Assembly: GCA_002842925.1 (NCBI GenBank)
Contig: PHEL01000051.1
Span: forward strand, 1-34,809
DNA length: 34,809 bases
DNA from: Alphaproteobacteria bacterium HGW-Alphaproteobacteria-14
GTDB lineage: Bacteria > Pseudomonadota > Alphaproteobacteria > Sphingomonadales > Sphingomonadaceae
Direction of reading: 5' to 3'
This document shows, in pieces, positions 8,589-19,088 of this stretch; position 1 is the stretch's first letter; each line of letters begins with the position of its first letter. The notes under the pieces were generated by a model that saw only the letters and a program-made list of their open reading frames with translations, was not told where the DNA came from and made no database searches. A program made the position numbers and the translations under genes.

Positions 8589-9239
8589 ATGCCCGTTTCC
8601 GCGACCCGTTCCGCCCTATGCTGCCTGTTGATCGGAGGAGCCGGGATTGTGGGCAACGCGGCTCCGGCAGTGGCGCAAACCGCGCCCGAACGCGGCGTGT
8701 TCGTGACGCAGATCGGCGAAAACAGCCGCGCGGACGTTACCCAGCAGAATTCCGACAGCCTCGCCCGGATCGTGCAGGACGGCGACGGCAACCAGCTCGA
8801 TCTCGACCAGACCGGCAGCGCCGCGCACCGCGCGCAAATCGCGCAGGACGGCGACGGCAATAGCGTGACCGCACAACAGGACGGCGATGGCACAGCCACC
8901 CTCGCGCTCGCGCAGGAAGGCGACGCCAATACTGCGATCCTGCTACAGCGTGAATTGTCCTCCGCTGGCGAAACCAACGCGGCGGTGGTGCAGCGCGGCA
9001 ATGGCAACACCGTCATCCTGGCGCAGGATGGCAGCGATAACAATGCCTCGCTCAACCAAGTGGGCGATAACAACATCATGACCGCGACCCAGCTGAACAG
9101 CGGCAACCGGCTCGAATGGACACAGACCGGCGATGGCCTTGCCGATCTCGGGATTACTCAGACCGGCAATGGCAGCCTGCAGGTCACCCAAAGCGCAACA
9201 GGCGCGCAATTCGCCCCGCCGCCGGGCTCGGGCGGGTAG
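8589..9239 (+). CDS. Smaller curlin-like protein (candidate minor subunit/nucleator)
   Basis: The 216-aa product has a signal peptide (MPVSATRSALCCLLIGGAGIVGNAAPAVAQ). It then has about eight curlin-type units with a Gly-Asp-Gly-Asn flavour (IVQDGDGNQLDLDQTG, VILAQDGSDNNASLNQVGDNN), ending in a short proline-glycine tail (FAPPPGSGG). It carries more Arg, Glu and hydrophobic residues than the two big curlins. By analogy with CsgB this could be the surface-anchored nucleator, but nothing in the sequence proves that role. The start is ATG 8589 behind AAGGA. The next gene starts 8 bp after its stop. Confidence 0.8.
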   Translation: MPVSATRSALCCLLIGGAGIVGNAAPAVAQTAPERGVFVTQIGENSRADVTQQNSDSLARIVQDGDGNQLDLDQTGSAAHRAQIAQDGDGNSVTAQQDGDGTATLALAQEGDANTAILLQRELSSAGETNAAVVQRGNGNTVILAQDGSDNNASLNQVGDNNIMTATQLNSGNRLEWTQTGDGLADLGITQTGNGSLQVTQSATGAQFAPPPGSGG

Positions 9240-9247
9240 CTGCAGCA

Positions 9248-10000
9248 ATGGCGCCTGTCATGCACCTTGTCAGCGCGAACCTGTTGCTGTTCGCCAGCGC
9301 AGCGGCAGGACAGGATCAGGCCGCGCACGACAGCCGCACCGAAGCCCCGCAAATCGAAGCGCCAGCCACCGATGCCGAACGGAGCAGTCCGGCCAGCAAG
9401 GCCTATGTCGAAAATCCGCGCAGCCAGCAGGTCCGCACGCCGCGCCCCAGCCTGATGCAACCGACCGGCGATCAACTGCTGCGCGCAGGCGGCAGCGCGC
9501 CTGCCAGCCAGATCACCAGCCGCGCCCAAAGTGGTTCGGGCATGGCGCAGCTATCGAAAGCCGATCTTGATGCGACCCTCGCCCAGCTCAGCTCCACTGA
9601 ACGCCAGGTGCTGCTGCAAGCGATCGAAGGCACGGATATCTGCGACAATCCGCCGCGCGTTCCGGCCGTGATAGCACTGTGTCAGACCCGGATCGAAACC
9701 CGCTCGCAGGAATTCACGCCGGCGGCTGAACGAACGCTCAGCGCCGAGGAACGGCTGCTGCGCGGCGATTTTGACAACACCGCCCTGCCCAGCGTCAATC
9801 AGGTGATCGAACGCCTTGCTCGCACCAGCGCGGCGAGCGATAATTTCAGCAATCAGGAGATCGCCTCGATTGCGCTTGCCGCACCCGCCGCTCCGCCTCA
9901 GCCGAGCGAGGCTGAACCGGGCGCAACCGATGGTCTTGGGCAGGAAACGCAGGCGTTGATCAATGCCATCATCAACCAGCTCGGAGGCGGCGCACCATGA
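9248..10000 (+). CDS. Unknown secreted protein of the curli operon
   Basis: I do not recognise a family. The 250-aa product has a likely signal peptide (MHLVSANLLLFASAAAGQ) and a low-complexity, polar region to about residue 95. A more ordered segment follows (LDATLAQLSSTERQVLLQAIEGTDICDNPPRVPAVIALCQTRIETR cut by me at its ends), with two cysteines about 16 residues apart that could form a disulphide. The C-terminus (QETQALINAIINQL) is amphipathic. I chose ATG 9248, eight bases after the minor curlin stop. ATG 9260 is an alternative. Its stop overlaps the next start (ATGA), so it is translationally coupled to the CsgH-like gene. The context suggests a periplasmic or surface role in curlin handling, perhaps in place of the missing CsgE. 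That is inference only. Confidence 0.7.
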   Translation: MAPVMHLVSANLLLFASAAAGQDQAAHDSRTEAPQIEAPATDAERSSPASKAYVENPRSQQVRTPRPSLMQPTGDQLLRAGGSAPASQITSRAQSGSGMAQLSKADLDATLAQLSSTERQVLLQAIEGTDICDNPPRVPAVIALCQTRIETRSQEFTPAAERTLSAEERLLRGDFDNTALPSVNQVIERLARTSAASDNFSNQEIASIALAAPAAPPQPSEAEPGATDGLGQETQALINAIINQLGGGAP

Positions 10001-10359
10001 CGATGATTTATCCTGCGGGGCTTGCCGCTTTCCTGCTCCTTGCTCCCGGAACGGTGCCCACCATGACCGAAGATTCCCACGCGCTTACGCTCGATGTGCA
10101 GCAGCATGACGGAGCAATCGAGGTTCGCCTGATTGGCAATACTGCGCACACCCAGGTTGTCAGCTATCTTATCGAAGTGAGAGGGCAATCAACCTCGCGC
10201 CACCGCGGTCGGACGACGCTCTCAGCAGGCAACACGGCCGTTTTATCAACGATGCGGGCCAGCGTCGGCGCGGATTGGTGCGTAAAACTGGTGGCCGAAG
10301 AATCCGGACGTGAGCCTTACGAAATCATCGAAGGCAGCTGCGCGGCGCCAGCGGAGTAA
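9997..10359 (+). CDS. CsgH-like curli chaperone/amyloid inhibitor
   Basis: The 120-aa protein has a probable signal peptide (MTMIYPAGLAAFLLLAPGTVPTMTE). The rest reads as a small beta-sandwich: LDVQQHDGAIEVRLIGNTAHTQ, then VSYLIEVRGQSTSRHRGR, then TTLSAGNTAVLSTMRASVG. That order (a strand ending YxxEV, a Ser/Arg-rich turn, a T-L-S-A-G hairpin) recalls CsgH, the alphaproteobacterial counterpart of CsgC, which keeps curlin from aggregating in the periplasm. Two cysteines near the C-terminus (WCVKL, GSCAAP) could pair. It overlaps the upstream gene by 4 bp (ATGA), which supports a shared job in the curli pathway. Identification is by resemblance from memory and is moderately secure. Confidence 0.6.
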   Translation: MTMIYPAGLAAFLLLAPGTVPTMTEDSHALTLDVQQHDGAIEVRLIGNTAHTQVVSYLIEVRGQSTSRHRGRTTLSAGNTAVLSTMRASVGADWCVKLVAEESGREPYEIIEGSCAAPAE

Positions 10360-10362
10360 TCC

Positions 10363-11787
10363 TCAGCGGCGAACCTGATCCATCGCAGTGGTGCCCAGCC
10401 CGCGTTCTGGCGTGCCGATCTGATCCATGTGCACTTTGCGCGCGAACTTGGGCCTGGTATCGGTCTGGCCGACGTTGAATTCGTCATAGACCGGATCATA
10501 ACTGATCGGTATGCCCTGCGCCTGCAGGTCATCCAACGAAAGATACAGATTGCTCGCTGCCGAAGCCCTGATGCGGGCGATCTGGGCGGGATCGTAGCGA
10601 TCACTCAGTATATCGACGATCGAGCCGAGCCGCACAGTCAAACCGGTCGCAGTCTGCTGGAAATCGACCGCGCCGGCTGCCTTGCCATCAACCCGGGTGA
10701 CCAATTGCGATTTGATGTCGAGCGCGAACGGGCTGTTCGTGCCAAGTCCGGGGGGAGGCGCGACTGCGGGCGACTTGGGCAAGGGTGCCAGCGCTGCCGC
10801 TTGTGGTAAGGGCTTCGTCACTACCGCAGCAAGTTTCGCCGGCGGCGCGGATGGCGGTTGCAAGGAAACGGGCTGCAATTCAACCGGTTGTGTCGTCGCC
10901 GAGACCGGCGGTCGCAGCGGCATTGCGGGCATAGGCGTCAGGCCGGCATAACCGACATTACCGGCAAGATCGGACCCAAAGGAGGTCGCCGCCCGTTCCA
11001 CTGCGCTATCATCAACGCTGCCCCTTTCAAGCATGGGCATGGTTGCCGGAGCCCCCTTCAGCGCCGGGGAATGAACCACCGCTGGCGGCGGAACAACGTT
11101 GTCGAGCACCGAGGCGGTATAGGCGGCGGCTGATTCGAGCGTGTCAACCGATATCGGCGTTTCCAGCACAGGTGCGGGCGATACCCTGGCCCCCAGCGCC
11201 GTCGGCGTGACAACGCTATCGAGCATGGATGCCGCGTAGGTGACGACCGCGTCCAGTTCATTCTTCGACATGATCCGCACCGGCGAAAGTCGGCCCTCGC
11301 CCAGCGACACGTCAGCCATCGGCGCGCGCCTGGTCTTGGGCAGGCTCGTCGCTACCGCGCTCAGCACTGCAGTTGGCACAAACACAAGGGCGGGCTCAGC
11401 CGGTCGGCTCGGCGCAGACGCCATTTCGTCCGGGCTGATCGCTGCCGGTGCCAGTTGCGCGAGGCGCGATTGACCGGCGGGCTGCGCCCTTGTTTCGGCA
11501 ATGTCCAGCAAAGCGCCGTAACGAACGCCCGCCAACGGTTGCTTGGCCGCGCCTGTCCCCTGCTTAATCAGCCCTTGCCCCGAGATGGATGGCGGCTTGA
11601 ACGGGTCTGGCTGGCGTTTCGCGTCGGCAAATTCGCCAGCACCAATGGAGAGTTCGGGAAACGTCAGTGCAGCAATCACAGCCACACCGCCCGGCAAGGC
11701 GCGCGTCCAGAGCAGCCGGCGAAGCAGACCGGTGCGCTGCGCAAATGCGCCGCCATCAGCCCCCATTGTCTGTTTAAAGAGCGTCAC
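10363..11787 (-). CDS. Unknown proline/alanine-rich envelope protein facing the curli locus
   Basis: No family is recognised. The likely start is GTG 11787, which has AGGGGGG six bases upstream; ATG 11766 and a longer form from 11964 are alternatives. The 474-aa product has one hydrophobic segment near the N-terminus (LPGGVAVIAALTFPELSIGAG, arginines before it), so it is probably an inner-membrane anchored or exported protein. A long Pro/Ala/Val-rich middle contains an imperfect duplication: LDAVVTYAASMLDSVVTP and LESAAAYTASVLDNVVPP. The last 124 residues form a compact domain (TGLTVRLGSIVDILSDRYDP, LQAQGIPISYDPVYDEFNVG). It ends 3 bp from the CsgH-like gene stop, convergent. The position hints at a link with curli, but this is unproven. 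Confidence 0.75.
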   Translation of the reverse strand: MTLFKQTMGADGGAFAQRTGLLRRLLWTRALPGGVAVIAALTFPELSIGAGEFADAKRQPDPFKPPSISGQGLIKQGTGAAKQPLAGVRYGALLDIAETRAQPAGQSRLAQLAPAAISPDEMASAPSRPAEPALVFVPTAVLSAVATSLPKTRRAPMADVSLGEGRLSPVRIMSKNELDAVVTYAASMLDSVVTPTALGARVSPAPVLETPISVDTLESAAAYTASVLDNVVPPPAVVHSPALKGAPATMPMLERGSVDDSAVERAATSFGSDLAGNVGYAGLTPMPAMPLRPPVSATTQPVELQPVSLQPPSAPPAKLAAVVTKPLPQAAALAPLPKSPAVAPPPGLGTNSPFALDIKSQLVTRVDGKAAGAVDFQQTATGLTVRLGSIVDILSDRYDPAQIARIRASAASNLYLSLDDLQAQGIPISYDPVYDEFNVGQTDTRPKFARKVHMDQIGTPERGLGTTAMDQVRR

Positions 11788-12018
11788 AGTTGCCCCCCTA
11801 ATCGGAGCGAATATGTGCCCTTCCAGTGATTCGGAAAAGAAGAAACGGCGAAAATCCGAGATTCTTATGCGTTGTCTCATTCCGGTTCCGTTTGCCGCGA
11901 TCACTGAACTCGGGTCAAACTTCACGGTTTTGTGTTGTGGGCAAGCGATTGGCCTTTCCTCCAAGCGTCACTCGCCCTATCCGGGCCGGCTTGACTGTCG
12001 GCGGGCACCGGAACGATC

Positions 12019-13404
12019 ATGCAACAGGCCATATCCCTCAACACGCCCACTTGGGGCCAGGAACTGCGCGCGACGCTGGGGCTCGCGGGGCCGTTGGCGG
12101 CTGCCAATCTGTTGCAGATGCTGACCTATGCGGTCGACGTGATCTTCATCGCGCGGCTGGGTGAAGAACAGCTGGCCGCATCGGCGCTGGCGGTGTCGCT
12201 GTTCGGGCTGGTGCTGTGGGCGCTGACGGGGCTGACCGGCGCGGTTGCTCCGCTGATAGCCGAGGCCATGGGCGCACGCGCCCCGGCGCTTCGCCCGGTG
12301 CGGCGCTCGGTGCGGATGGCGCTGTGGCTGGCAATGATGGCGGGAGTTGGCGGGATGGGGCTGTGCCTGCTGCTCGAACCGATCATGCGGGTGTCGGGCC
12401 AGCAGGCCGGTATCATTGCGCTCGCCAACCAATATAATGACGTGATCGTGTTTTCGATGATCCCGATGCTGCTGGCGGCGGTGCTGCGCAATTTCGTGTC
12501 GGCGCTGGGCCGCCCGATCTTTGCAACCGCGATCACCGGGCTGGGCATCTTCGTCAACGCGCTGGCCAATTATGCCTTCATCTTCGGCAAATTGGGCGCG
12601 CCGGAAATGGGCCTGGCCGGAGCCGCCGTGGCCACGATCATCACCGCGTTCTTCACGCTGGGAGCCTATGTGACGGCGATCCGGCTCGACCGGCGGCTGC
12701 ACCGCTATCACGTGTTCGGCCGGATCTGGTCACCCGATTGGATCCGGCTGAGGCAGATTGTCCGCATTGGCACCCCGATCGCGCTGACGATCACGGCAGA
12801 GGCTGGCATTTTCGGCGCGGCGGCGTTTCTGATGGGGCGGTTCGGCGCGGCAGAGCTGGCGGGGCATACCGTGGCGTTGCAACTGGCGGCGATGGCATTT
12901 CAGGTGCCGTTCGGGGTCGGGCAGGCCGCAGCGATCCGGGTCGGCTATTTCTACGGCGCGCGCGATCCGTTGGGCGTGGCGCGGGCGGGCTGGGTGGCGC
13001 TGGGGATCGGCACGGGGTTCATGGTGTTGACCGCGGGCGCGATGGTGCTGTTCCCCGAATTGCTGCTGACGATCTATGTCGATCCCGCCGCGCCGGCCAA
13101 TGCCGCGCTGGTTGCTTTCGCGCTGCAATATCTGGTGCTGGCGGCGATATTCCAGCTGGCAGACGGGGTGCAGGCGGTGGCGGCGGGCGCGCTCAGGGGA
13201 TTGCAGGACACGGCTGTGCCGATGTGGATCGCGATCTTCAGCTATTGGGTGCCGGGTATCGGAATGTCGGTAGGCCTCGGCTTTTACACTCCGCTGGAAG
13301 GCACCGGCGTGTGGATCGGGCTGGCCACCGGGCTGTTCTTTGCCGCTGCGTTGCTGATCTGGCGCTGGTATCGACGCGAAGCGCTGGGACTGACCGCGCG
13401 TTAG
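12019..13404 (+). CDS. MATE family multidrug/metabolite exporter
   Basis: The 461-aa protein is the usual MATE length. It has about twelve hydrophobic helices in two halves that both follow the family pattern: GLAGPLAAANLLQMLTYAVD with FIARLGEEQLAASALAV in the first, and IGTPIALTITAEAGIFGAAA with GAAELAGHTVALQLAAMAFQ in the second. The conserved PFGVGQAAAIRVGYFYGA after TM8 is a strong marker. MATE proteins export cationic drugs or metabolites in exchange for Na+ or H+. The substrate cannot be told, so no gene symbol is given. The start is ATG 12019. Its stop overlaps that of the convergent MscS gene by 4 bp. Confidence 0.93.
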   Translation: MQQAISLNTPTWGQELRATLGLAGPLAAANLLQMLTYAVDVIFIARLGEEQLAASALAVSLFGLVLWALTGLTGAVAPLIAEAMGARAPALRPVRRSVRMALWLAMMAGVGGMGLCLLLEPIMRVSGQQAGIIALANQYNDVIVFSMIPMLLAAVLRNFVSALGRPIFATAITGLGIFVNALANYAFIFGKLGAPEMGLAGAAVATIITAFFTLGAYVTAIRLDRRLHRYHVFGRIWSPDWIRLRQIVRIGTPIALTITAEAGIFGAAAFLMGRFGAAELAGHTVALQLAAMAFQVPFGVGQAAAIRVGYFYGARDPLGVARAGWVALGIGTGFMVLTAGAMVLFPELLLTIYVDPAAPANAALVAFALQYLVLAAIFQLADGVQAVAAGALRGLQDTAVPMWIAIFSYWVPGIGMSVGLGFYTPLEGTGVWIGLATGLFFAAALLIWRWYRREALGLTAR

Positions 13405-14279
13405 AGCGGTTTCCGGCCATTCTGACCCACGCTGATCGTCCGCACTTCGCGCTGCGGGAAGGGAATGGTGATTCCCACTTCGCCAAAGCGGGTCTTGGCC
13501 GCCTCGGTCAACGCCCATGACAACGCCAGGTAATTGTCAGTCGCGCACCACACCCGCATTCCGATCGTCACCGCACTATCGGCCAAGGCGGATACGAACA
13601 CTTCCGGCGCCGGATCATCCAGCACCCGATCATCTGCCGCCGCCAGCGCCAGCAATTCGGTGCGCGCCTGTTCGATATTGTCTGTATAGCCGATGCCGAT
13701 CAGCAGTTCGAACCGGCGGGTAGGCAGGCGGGTGAAATTGATGATCGGCTTGTTCCACAGCTCGTTATTGGGAACCATCACGTAAAGCCCATCGGGCTGC
13801 ACCATCTCGGTGGTGAACAGACCGATGGCACTGACCGTGCCCAGCACCGGCCCGGCGCTGATTGTCTCGCCCACCCGGAACGGGCGCTGGATCAGGATCA
13901 TCACGCCCCCCGCCACATTGCTGAGCGTGCCTTGCAGCGCGAGGCCGACCGCCAGCGCCAGACCGCCAAGCGCGGCGATGATGCTGGTGGTCTGCACCCC
14001 GAACTGGGTCAGCACCGTGACGATCAGCACGACCCACAGGGCGTATTTGATGATGTTGCTGAGGAATTTGGCGACCGTCGGCTCGATCCGACCGGAACGG
14101 GTCAGCGCCCGATCAGCCGTCTTTGACAGCAGCCGGGCAAGGATCACCCCGATCACCAATACCGCAATCGCCCCGGCTAATTGCGGGATGCTCTCACGCA
14201 GCCAGACCAGCGCCTGCGCAGCGATATCGAAATCGTTTGCGAGCTTTGCGTTGAGGTTGGCGAGCGTCGGACTGGTCAT
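13401..14279 (-). CDS. Small-conductance mechanosensitive channel, MscS family
   Basis: The product, 292 aa from ATG 14279, is the length of classic MscS. It has three TM helices (about 33-50, 77-95, 101-130). The pore-lining TM3 shows the Gly/Ala-rich pattern AALGGLALAVGLALQGTLSNVAGG, and the beta domain starts at RPFRVGETISAG. The conserved VPNNELWNKPIINFTR and the C-terminal alpha/beta domain (FGEVGITIPFPQREV) follow. It opens under membrane tension to release solutes during osmotic downshock. The frame is open to 14438, but the added N-terminus is Arg/Trp-rich and not family-like, so I chose the ATG matching the family start. It is divergent from groES. Confidence 0.92.
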   Translation of the reverse strand: MTSPTLANLNAKLANDFDIAAQALVWLRESIPQLAGAIAVLVIGVILARLLSKTADRALTRSGRIEPTVAKFLSNIIKYALWVVLIVTVLTQFGVQTTSIIAALGGLALAVGLALQGTLSNVAGGVMILIQRPFRVGETISAGPVLGTVSAIGLFTTEMVQPDGLYVMVPNNELWNKPIINFTRLPTRRFELLIGIGYTDNIEQARTELLALAAADDRVLDDPAPEVFVSALADSAVTIGMRVWCATDNYLALSWALTEAAKTRFGEVGITIPFPQREVRTISVGQNGRKPL

Positions 14280-14465
14280 CGGGGGAATGGCTCCATCGGA
14301 TGGGCCGCGCCTGTGCGCGGGATCGGTCGGGTTGCGATGCCAGATAAACGACCGGGCCAGCGCTGACCACCCCGCGCGCCAAATCCGCCGCCCAATCATC
14401 TGCACAGTGATTTTTTTGCGGCTCAGCCCTTGATTCATTCGCAGCCCACGACCAAATGCGCCCCG

Positions 14466-14492
14466 TTGGCACTCTCAAGCGGAGAGTGCCAA
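14466..14492 (+). promoter_or_regulatory. CIRCE operator (HrcA site) of groESL
   Basis: TTGGCACTC (14466-14474), nine spacer bases and GAGTGCCAA (14484-14492) form a perfect inverted repeat of the CIRCE type, 33 bp before groES. HrcA represses from this element until heat or misfolded protein titrates GroEL. A TTGATT at 14430-14435 could be the -35 of the promoter, but the -10 is unclear. Confidence 0.93.
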
Positions 14493-14525
14493 GGCACCTC
14501 ATTCATTCAAGGAAAGGTCATAACT

Positions 14526-14813
14526 ATGGCATTTCGTCCGCTGCACGACCGCGTTGTGGTCCGTCGCATCGAAGCCGACCAGAAAACCGCTGGCGGCATC
14601 ATCATCCCCGATAGCGCTCAGGAAAAGCCGAGCGAAGGCGAAATCGTCGCCGTTGGCGAAGGCGCCCGTGACGAAGACGGCGACCGCATCCCGATGGATG
14701 TCAAAGCCGGCGACCGCGTATTGTTCGGCAAGTGGTCGGGCACCGAAGTCAAGATCGACGGGGAAGACCTGCTGATCATGAAGGAAAGCGACATCATGGG
14801 GATCATCGGCTGA
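14526..14813 (+). CDS. groES: Co-chaperonin GroES
   Basis: The 95-aa product matches GroES end to end: [21 protein letters not shown], the mobile loop [22 protein letters not shown] that docks on GroEL, the roof loop EDGDRIPM, and the closing strand [16 protein letters not shown]. It caps the GroEL ring to form the folding chamber. The start is ATG 14526, preceded by AAGGAAAGG. groEL starts 56 bp later, and the CIRCE element upstream controls both. Confidence 0.98.
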   Translation: MAFRPLHDRVVVRRIEADQKTAGGIIIPDSAQEKPSEGEIVAVGEGARDEDGDRIPMDVKAGDRVLFGKWSGTEVKIDGEDLLIMKESDIMGIIG

Positions 14814-14821
14814 TCGCCTGA

Positions 14822-16478
<1,657 letters not shown>

Positions 16479-16507
16479 GCGAAGTTCAGCCCAAAGACTG
16501 AAACAGA

Positions 16508-16538
16508 AACCCCGGAGGTTCGCGCCTCCGGGGTTTTT
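16508..16538 (+). terminator. Intrinsic terminator of groESL
   Basis: A perfect 9-bp stem (CCCCGGAGG 16510-16518 with CCTCCGGGG 16525-16533) has a 6-nt loop and is followed by five T. Confidence 0.9.
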
Positions 16539-16640
16539 CTGTTGTGCCTTTATCTATCCGGGATGGAACCCAGAGGTGGCCGGCGAAATCGAGGCATTGT
16601 TAATCATCGCCGCCTGAAACGGCGGGGGGATGGCAACCCC

Positions 16641-18828
16641 TCACCCGCCCTTGCGGCTGGCCTCCGCAGCTTCGATCGCTGCTGCGTCCCACGTGACCCG
16701 TGTCTGGGTCTGCGGGTTGAAGCGGCCGCCTTCGTAGGTTGCCGCCTTGGCCGCCGCAATCTCCGCCTCGGTCAGGTATTCGCTCTGCTGAAGCGCAAAC
16801 ACGTCGATCCCGCGAGTGATCTCGGTGCCGTAGATATGGCCGTTATACCAGTAGGTTGACCAGTATCCGCCCAGCACCAACTGCTTGGTGTCAATCGGGC
16901 CGCGATCAAAATAGGCAATTTCCCTGGGGCTTGCGCTGTCGGTGAAGTCCATCACTGAAAGGCCGCCCTGATACCACGCCTGCACAAACAGATCGCGCCC
17001 CGGCACCGGGATGATCGATCCGTTGTGCGCGACGCAGTTTTCCTTGTCGGTCTGGGCTGCGGGCATCTTGTAATGGGCGCGGAATACCAGCTTGCCATCG
17101 ACGATATCGTAAATCGCATTGGCGCCCCAGGTCTTGGGGTCGGATGCCTTGCAGCGCGGCCGCCCGCCGCCGCCCCATTCGTCGGTGAAAATCACCTTGG
17201 TGCCATCATTGTTGAACGTGGCCGAATGCCAATAGGCAAAGGTGGTGTCGGTCACAGTGTCGATCCGCTTGGGGTTTACGGGATCGCTGATGTCGAACAG
17301 GATACCGTTGCCCGAACACGCGCCCGCCGCCAGCTTCAGCGAGGGGAAAACCGTGATGTCGTGGCAGTGATTGGTTTGCGCAGTGCGCTGCGTGCCGTCG
17401 CCATGATCGCCGCCGCGCCATAATCCGGCGATTTCGCCCGATTCGGTGTCGGCAAACACGCGCGGACTTTTGATGATCCGGGCTGCGGCAGGATCGGCCA
17501 CCGGAATCTCGATCACGTCGACCGAAAACAATGCGCACCCCGGCGGTGCCTGAGTTATAGACGATCAGCCGCGTGTCATCGGCGCTGACGATTGAATGCG
17601 TGTGGCTGCCCCGGCAGGTCTGCACCCCGCCGACCTGCACCGGACGGGCGAGATCGGAAATGTCGAAAATGCGCAAACCCCGAAACCGTTCGGTGCTGAC
17701 CTTGCCCGGCGCGCCTTGCAGCCCGCAATCGACGCGGCCGCGGGTCTGTTCGACACTCATCACCAGCAGATTGCCGGCCACCGAGACATCGCCCTGCCCG
17801 CCGGGGCAGACAACCGAGCTCATCAGATTGGGCACGCCATCATCGCCCAATTTGTAGATGTTGAACCCGTGGTAGGAGCCTGCGACCATCACATCGCCAA
17901 AAAACGCCATGTCGGTGTTGGCGAAGTTGAGCAGCGGCGAACGTTCGGCAAATTCGGTGAGGCTATCTTCGGCAGGGCGCTGCGGCGCGGGTTTGGCGGC
18001 GGGTTTGGCGGCGGGTTTGGCCGCGTCCTCCTTGATCTTCCTGGGTGCAGCCGCCGGACGCCGACCGGATGGGTTGGCCGGGTCAAAGAACCCGGCGGGC
18101 TTGGCCAGCGTGGCGACTTTGGTGAGGTTCAGGATCGCTTCGCCGGCATTGTCGAACCCGGCGGCAAGGCCGCTGCGCGGGTCTTGCGACAGACCAGCCA
18201 GCAGCTTGTCCATACGCTCGATCTCGCCGGTCTGTTCGTTTTCGATATCGGCGATGAAGCGGAACAATACCGGGTCAGCCGCAGTGCCATCTCCATCGAG
18301 CAGCTTCTTGACCATCTCCACCGCACCTTCGTGGTGGGCGATCATCAGGGTCAGGAACTGGCGGTCGAACTCAACGCCCGATGCCGCGGCCAGCGCCGCC
18401 ATCTGGTCGGGCGTGGCCATGCCCATCATCGCGTGATGGGCGTGATCCTTCATCATCGCATTTTCCAGCGGCTCACCCCGTTCGGCCAGCCAGGATTTCA
18501 TGAAGGTGATTTCGTCCGCCTGACTGGATTCAATCCGGCCTGCGATATCAACCAATTCTTTGGTATTGGTGCGTTCTTTAACCAGAACGGCCATGTCGAC
18601 CGCTTGGCTGTGGTGCACGATCATGTCCTGCATGAAGGCGACGTCTTCGGCCGTGTAGGTCGATGCGGCCAGCTTGCTCGCCTGATCGGCGGTGAGCGTG
18701 CGGGTCGCCTGCCCCGGTGCACCCGGCTGCACAATCGGCGCGCTTTGCGCAAAGGCGACGCCCGAGGCAGACAGCATCATTGCGGAAAGAACAGCGCGGG
18801 TGGCGCGCAGCGAGGCGGTGTTGGTCAT
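16641..18828 (-). pseudogene. Exported DUF305-LVIVD repeat fusion protein, frameshifted
   Basis: The start is ATG 18828 with a signal peptide (RAVLSAMMLSASGVAFAQ). Residues of about 55-215 form a DUF305 helical domain with His-rich motifs FMQDMIVHHSQAVDMAV, KDHAHHAMMGM and LMIAHHEGAVEMVKKLL, typical of this ferritin-like, possibly metal-binding family. A KPAAKPAAKPAP linker leads to an LVIVD-type beta-propeller (FANTDMAFFGDVMVAGSYHG, LRIFDISDLARPVQVGG, TCRGSHTHSIV). At about 17528-17538 the frame breaks. After GTAGVR the sequence resumes in another frame at LFSVDVIEIPV and continues to the stop at 16641 (GACSGNGILFDISDPVNPKRID, WHSATFNNDGTKVIFTDEWGGG, NCVAHNGSIIPVPGRD). Related proteins have additional residues at the break, so some tens of nt are missing. 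The function is unknown. Confidence 0.85.
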
Positions 18829-19088
18829 GATGTCCCCTTGGATGAAAGCGTGGCCGCCAGACTGCCGCGATCGTCACGCCAGTCAACCCCATGACGGCGC
18901 CGGCAAGCCCGCATTCGACGAACCTGCCATCGCGGTCGAGGAGCGGCGAATCGCGCCTGCGCGCTGCCCTGTCGCGACCTGCGCACCATTCACCGCACTG
19001 GTTAACATGAAGCCTTGTCGCGGCGAATCGGGCATGACTAGTATGGTTTATTAATCCGTCATAAACCCTGCTTGAGTAGCTTATACCT

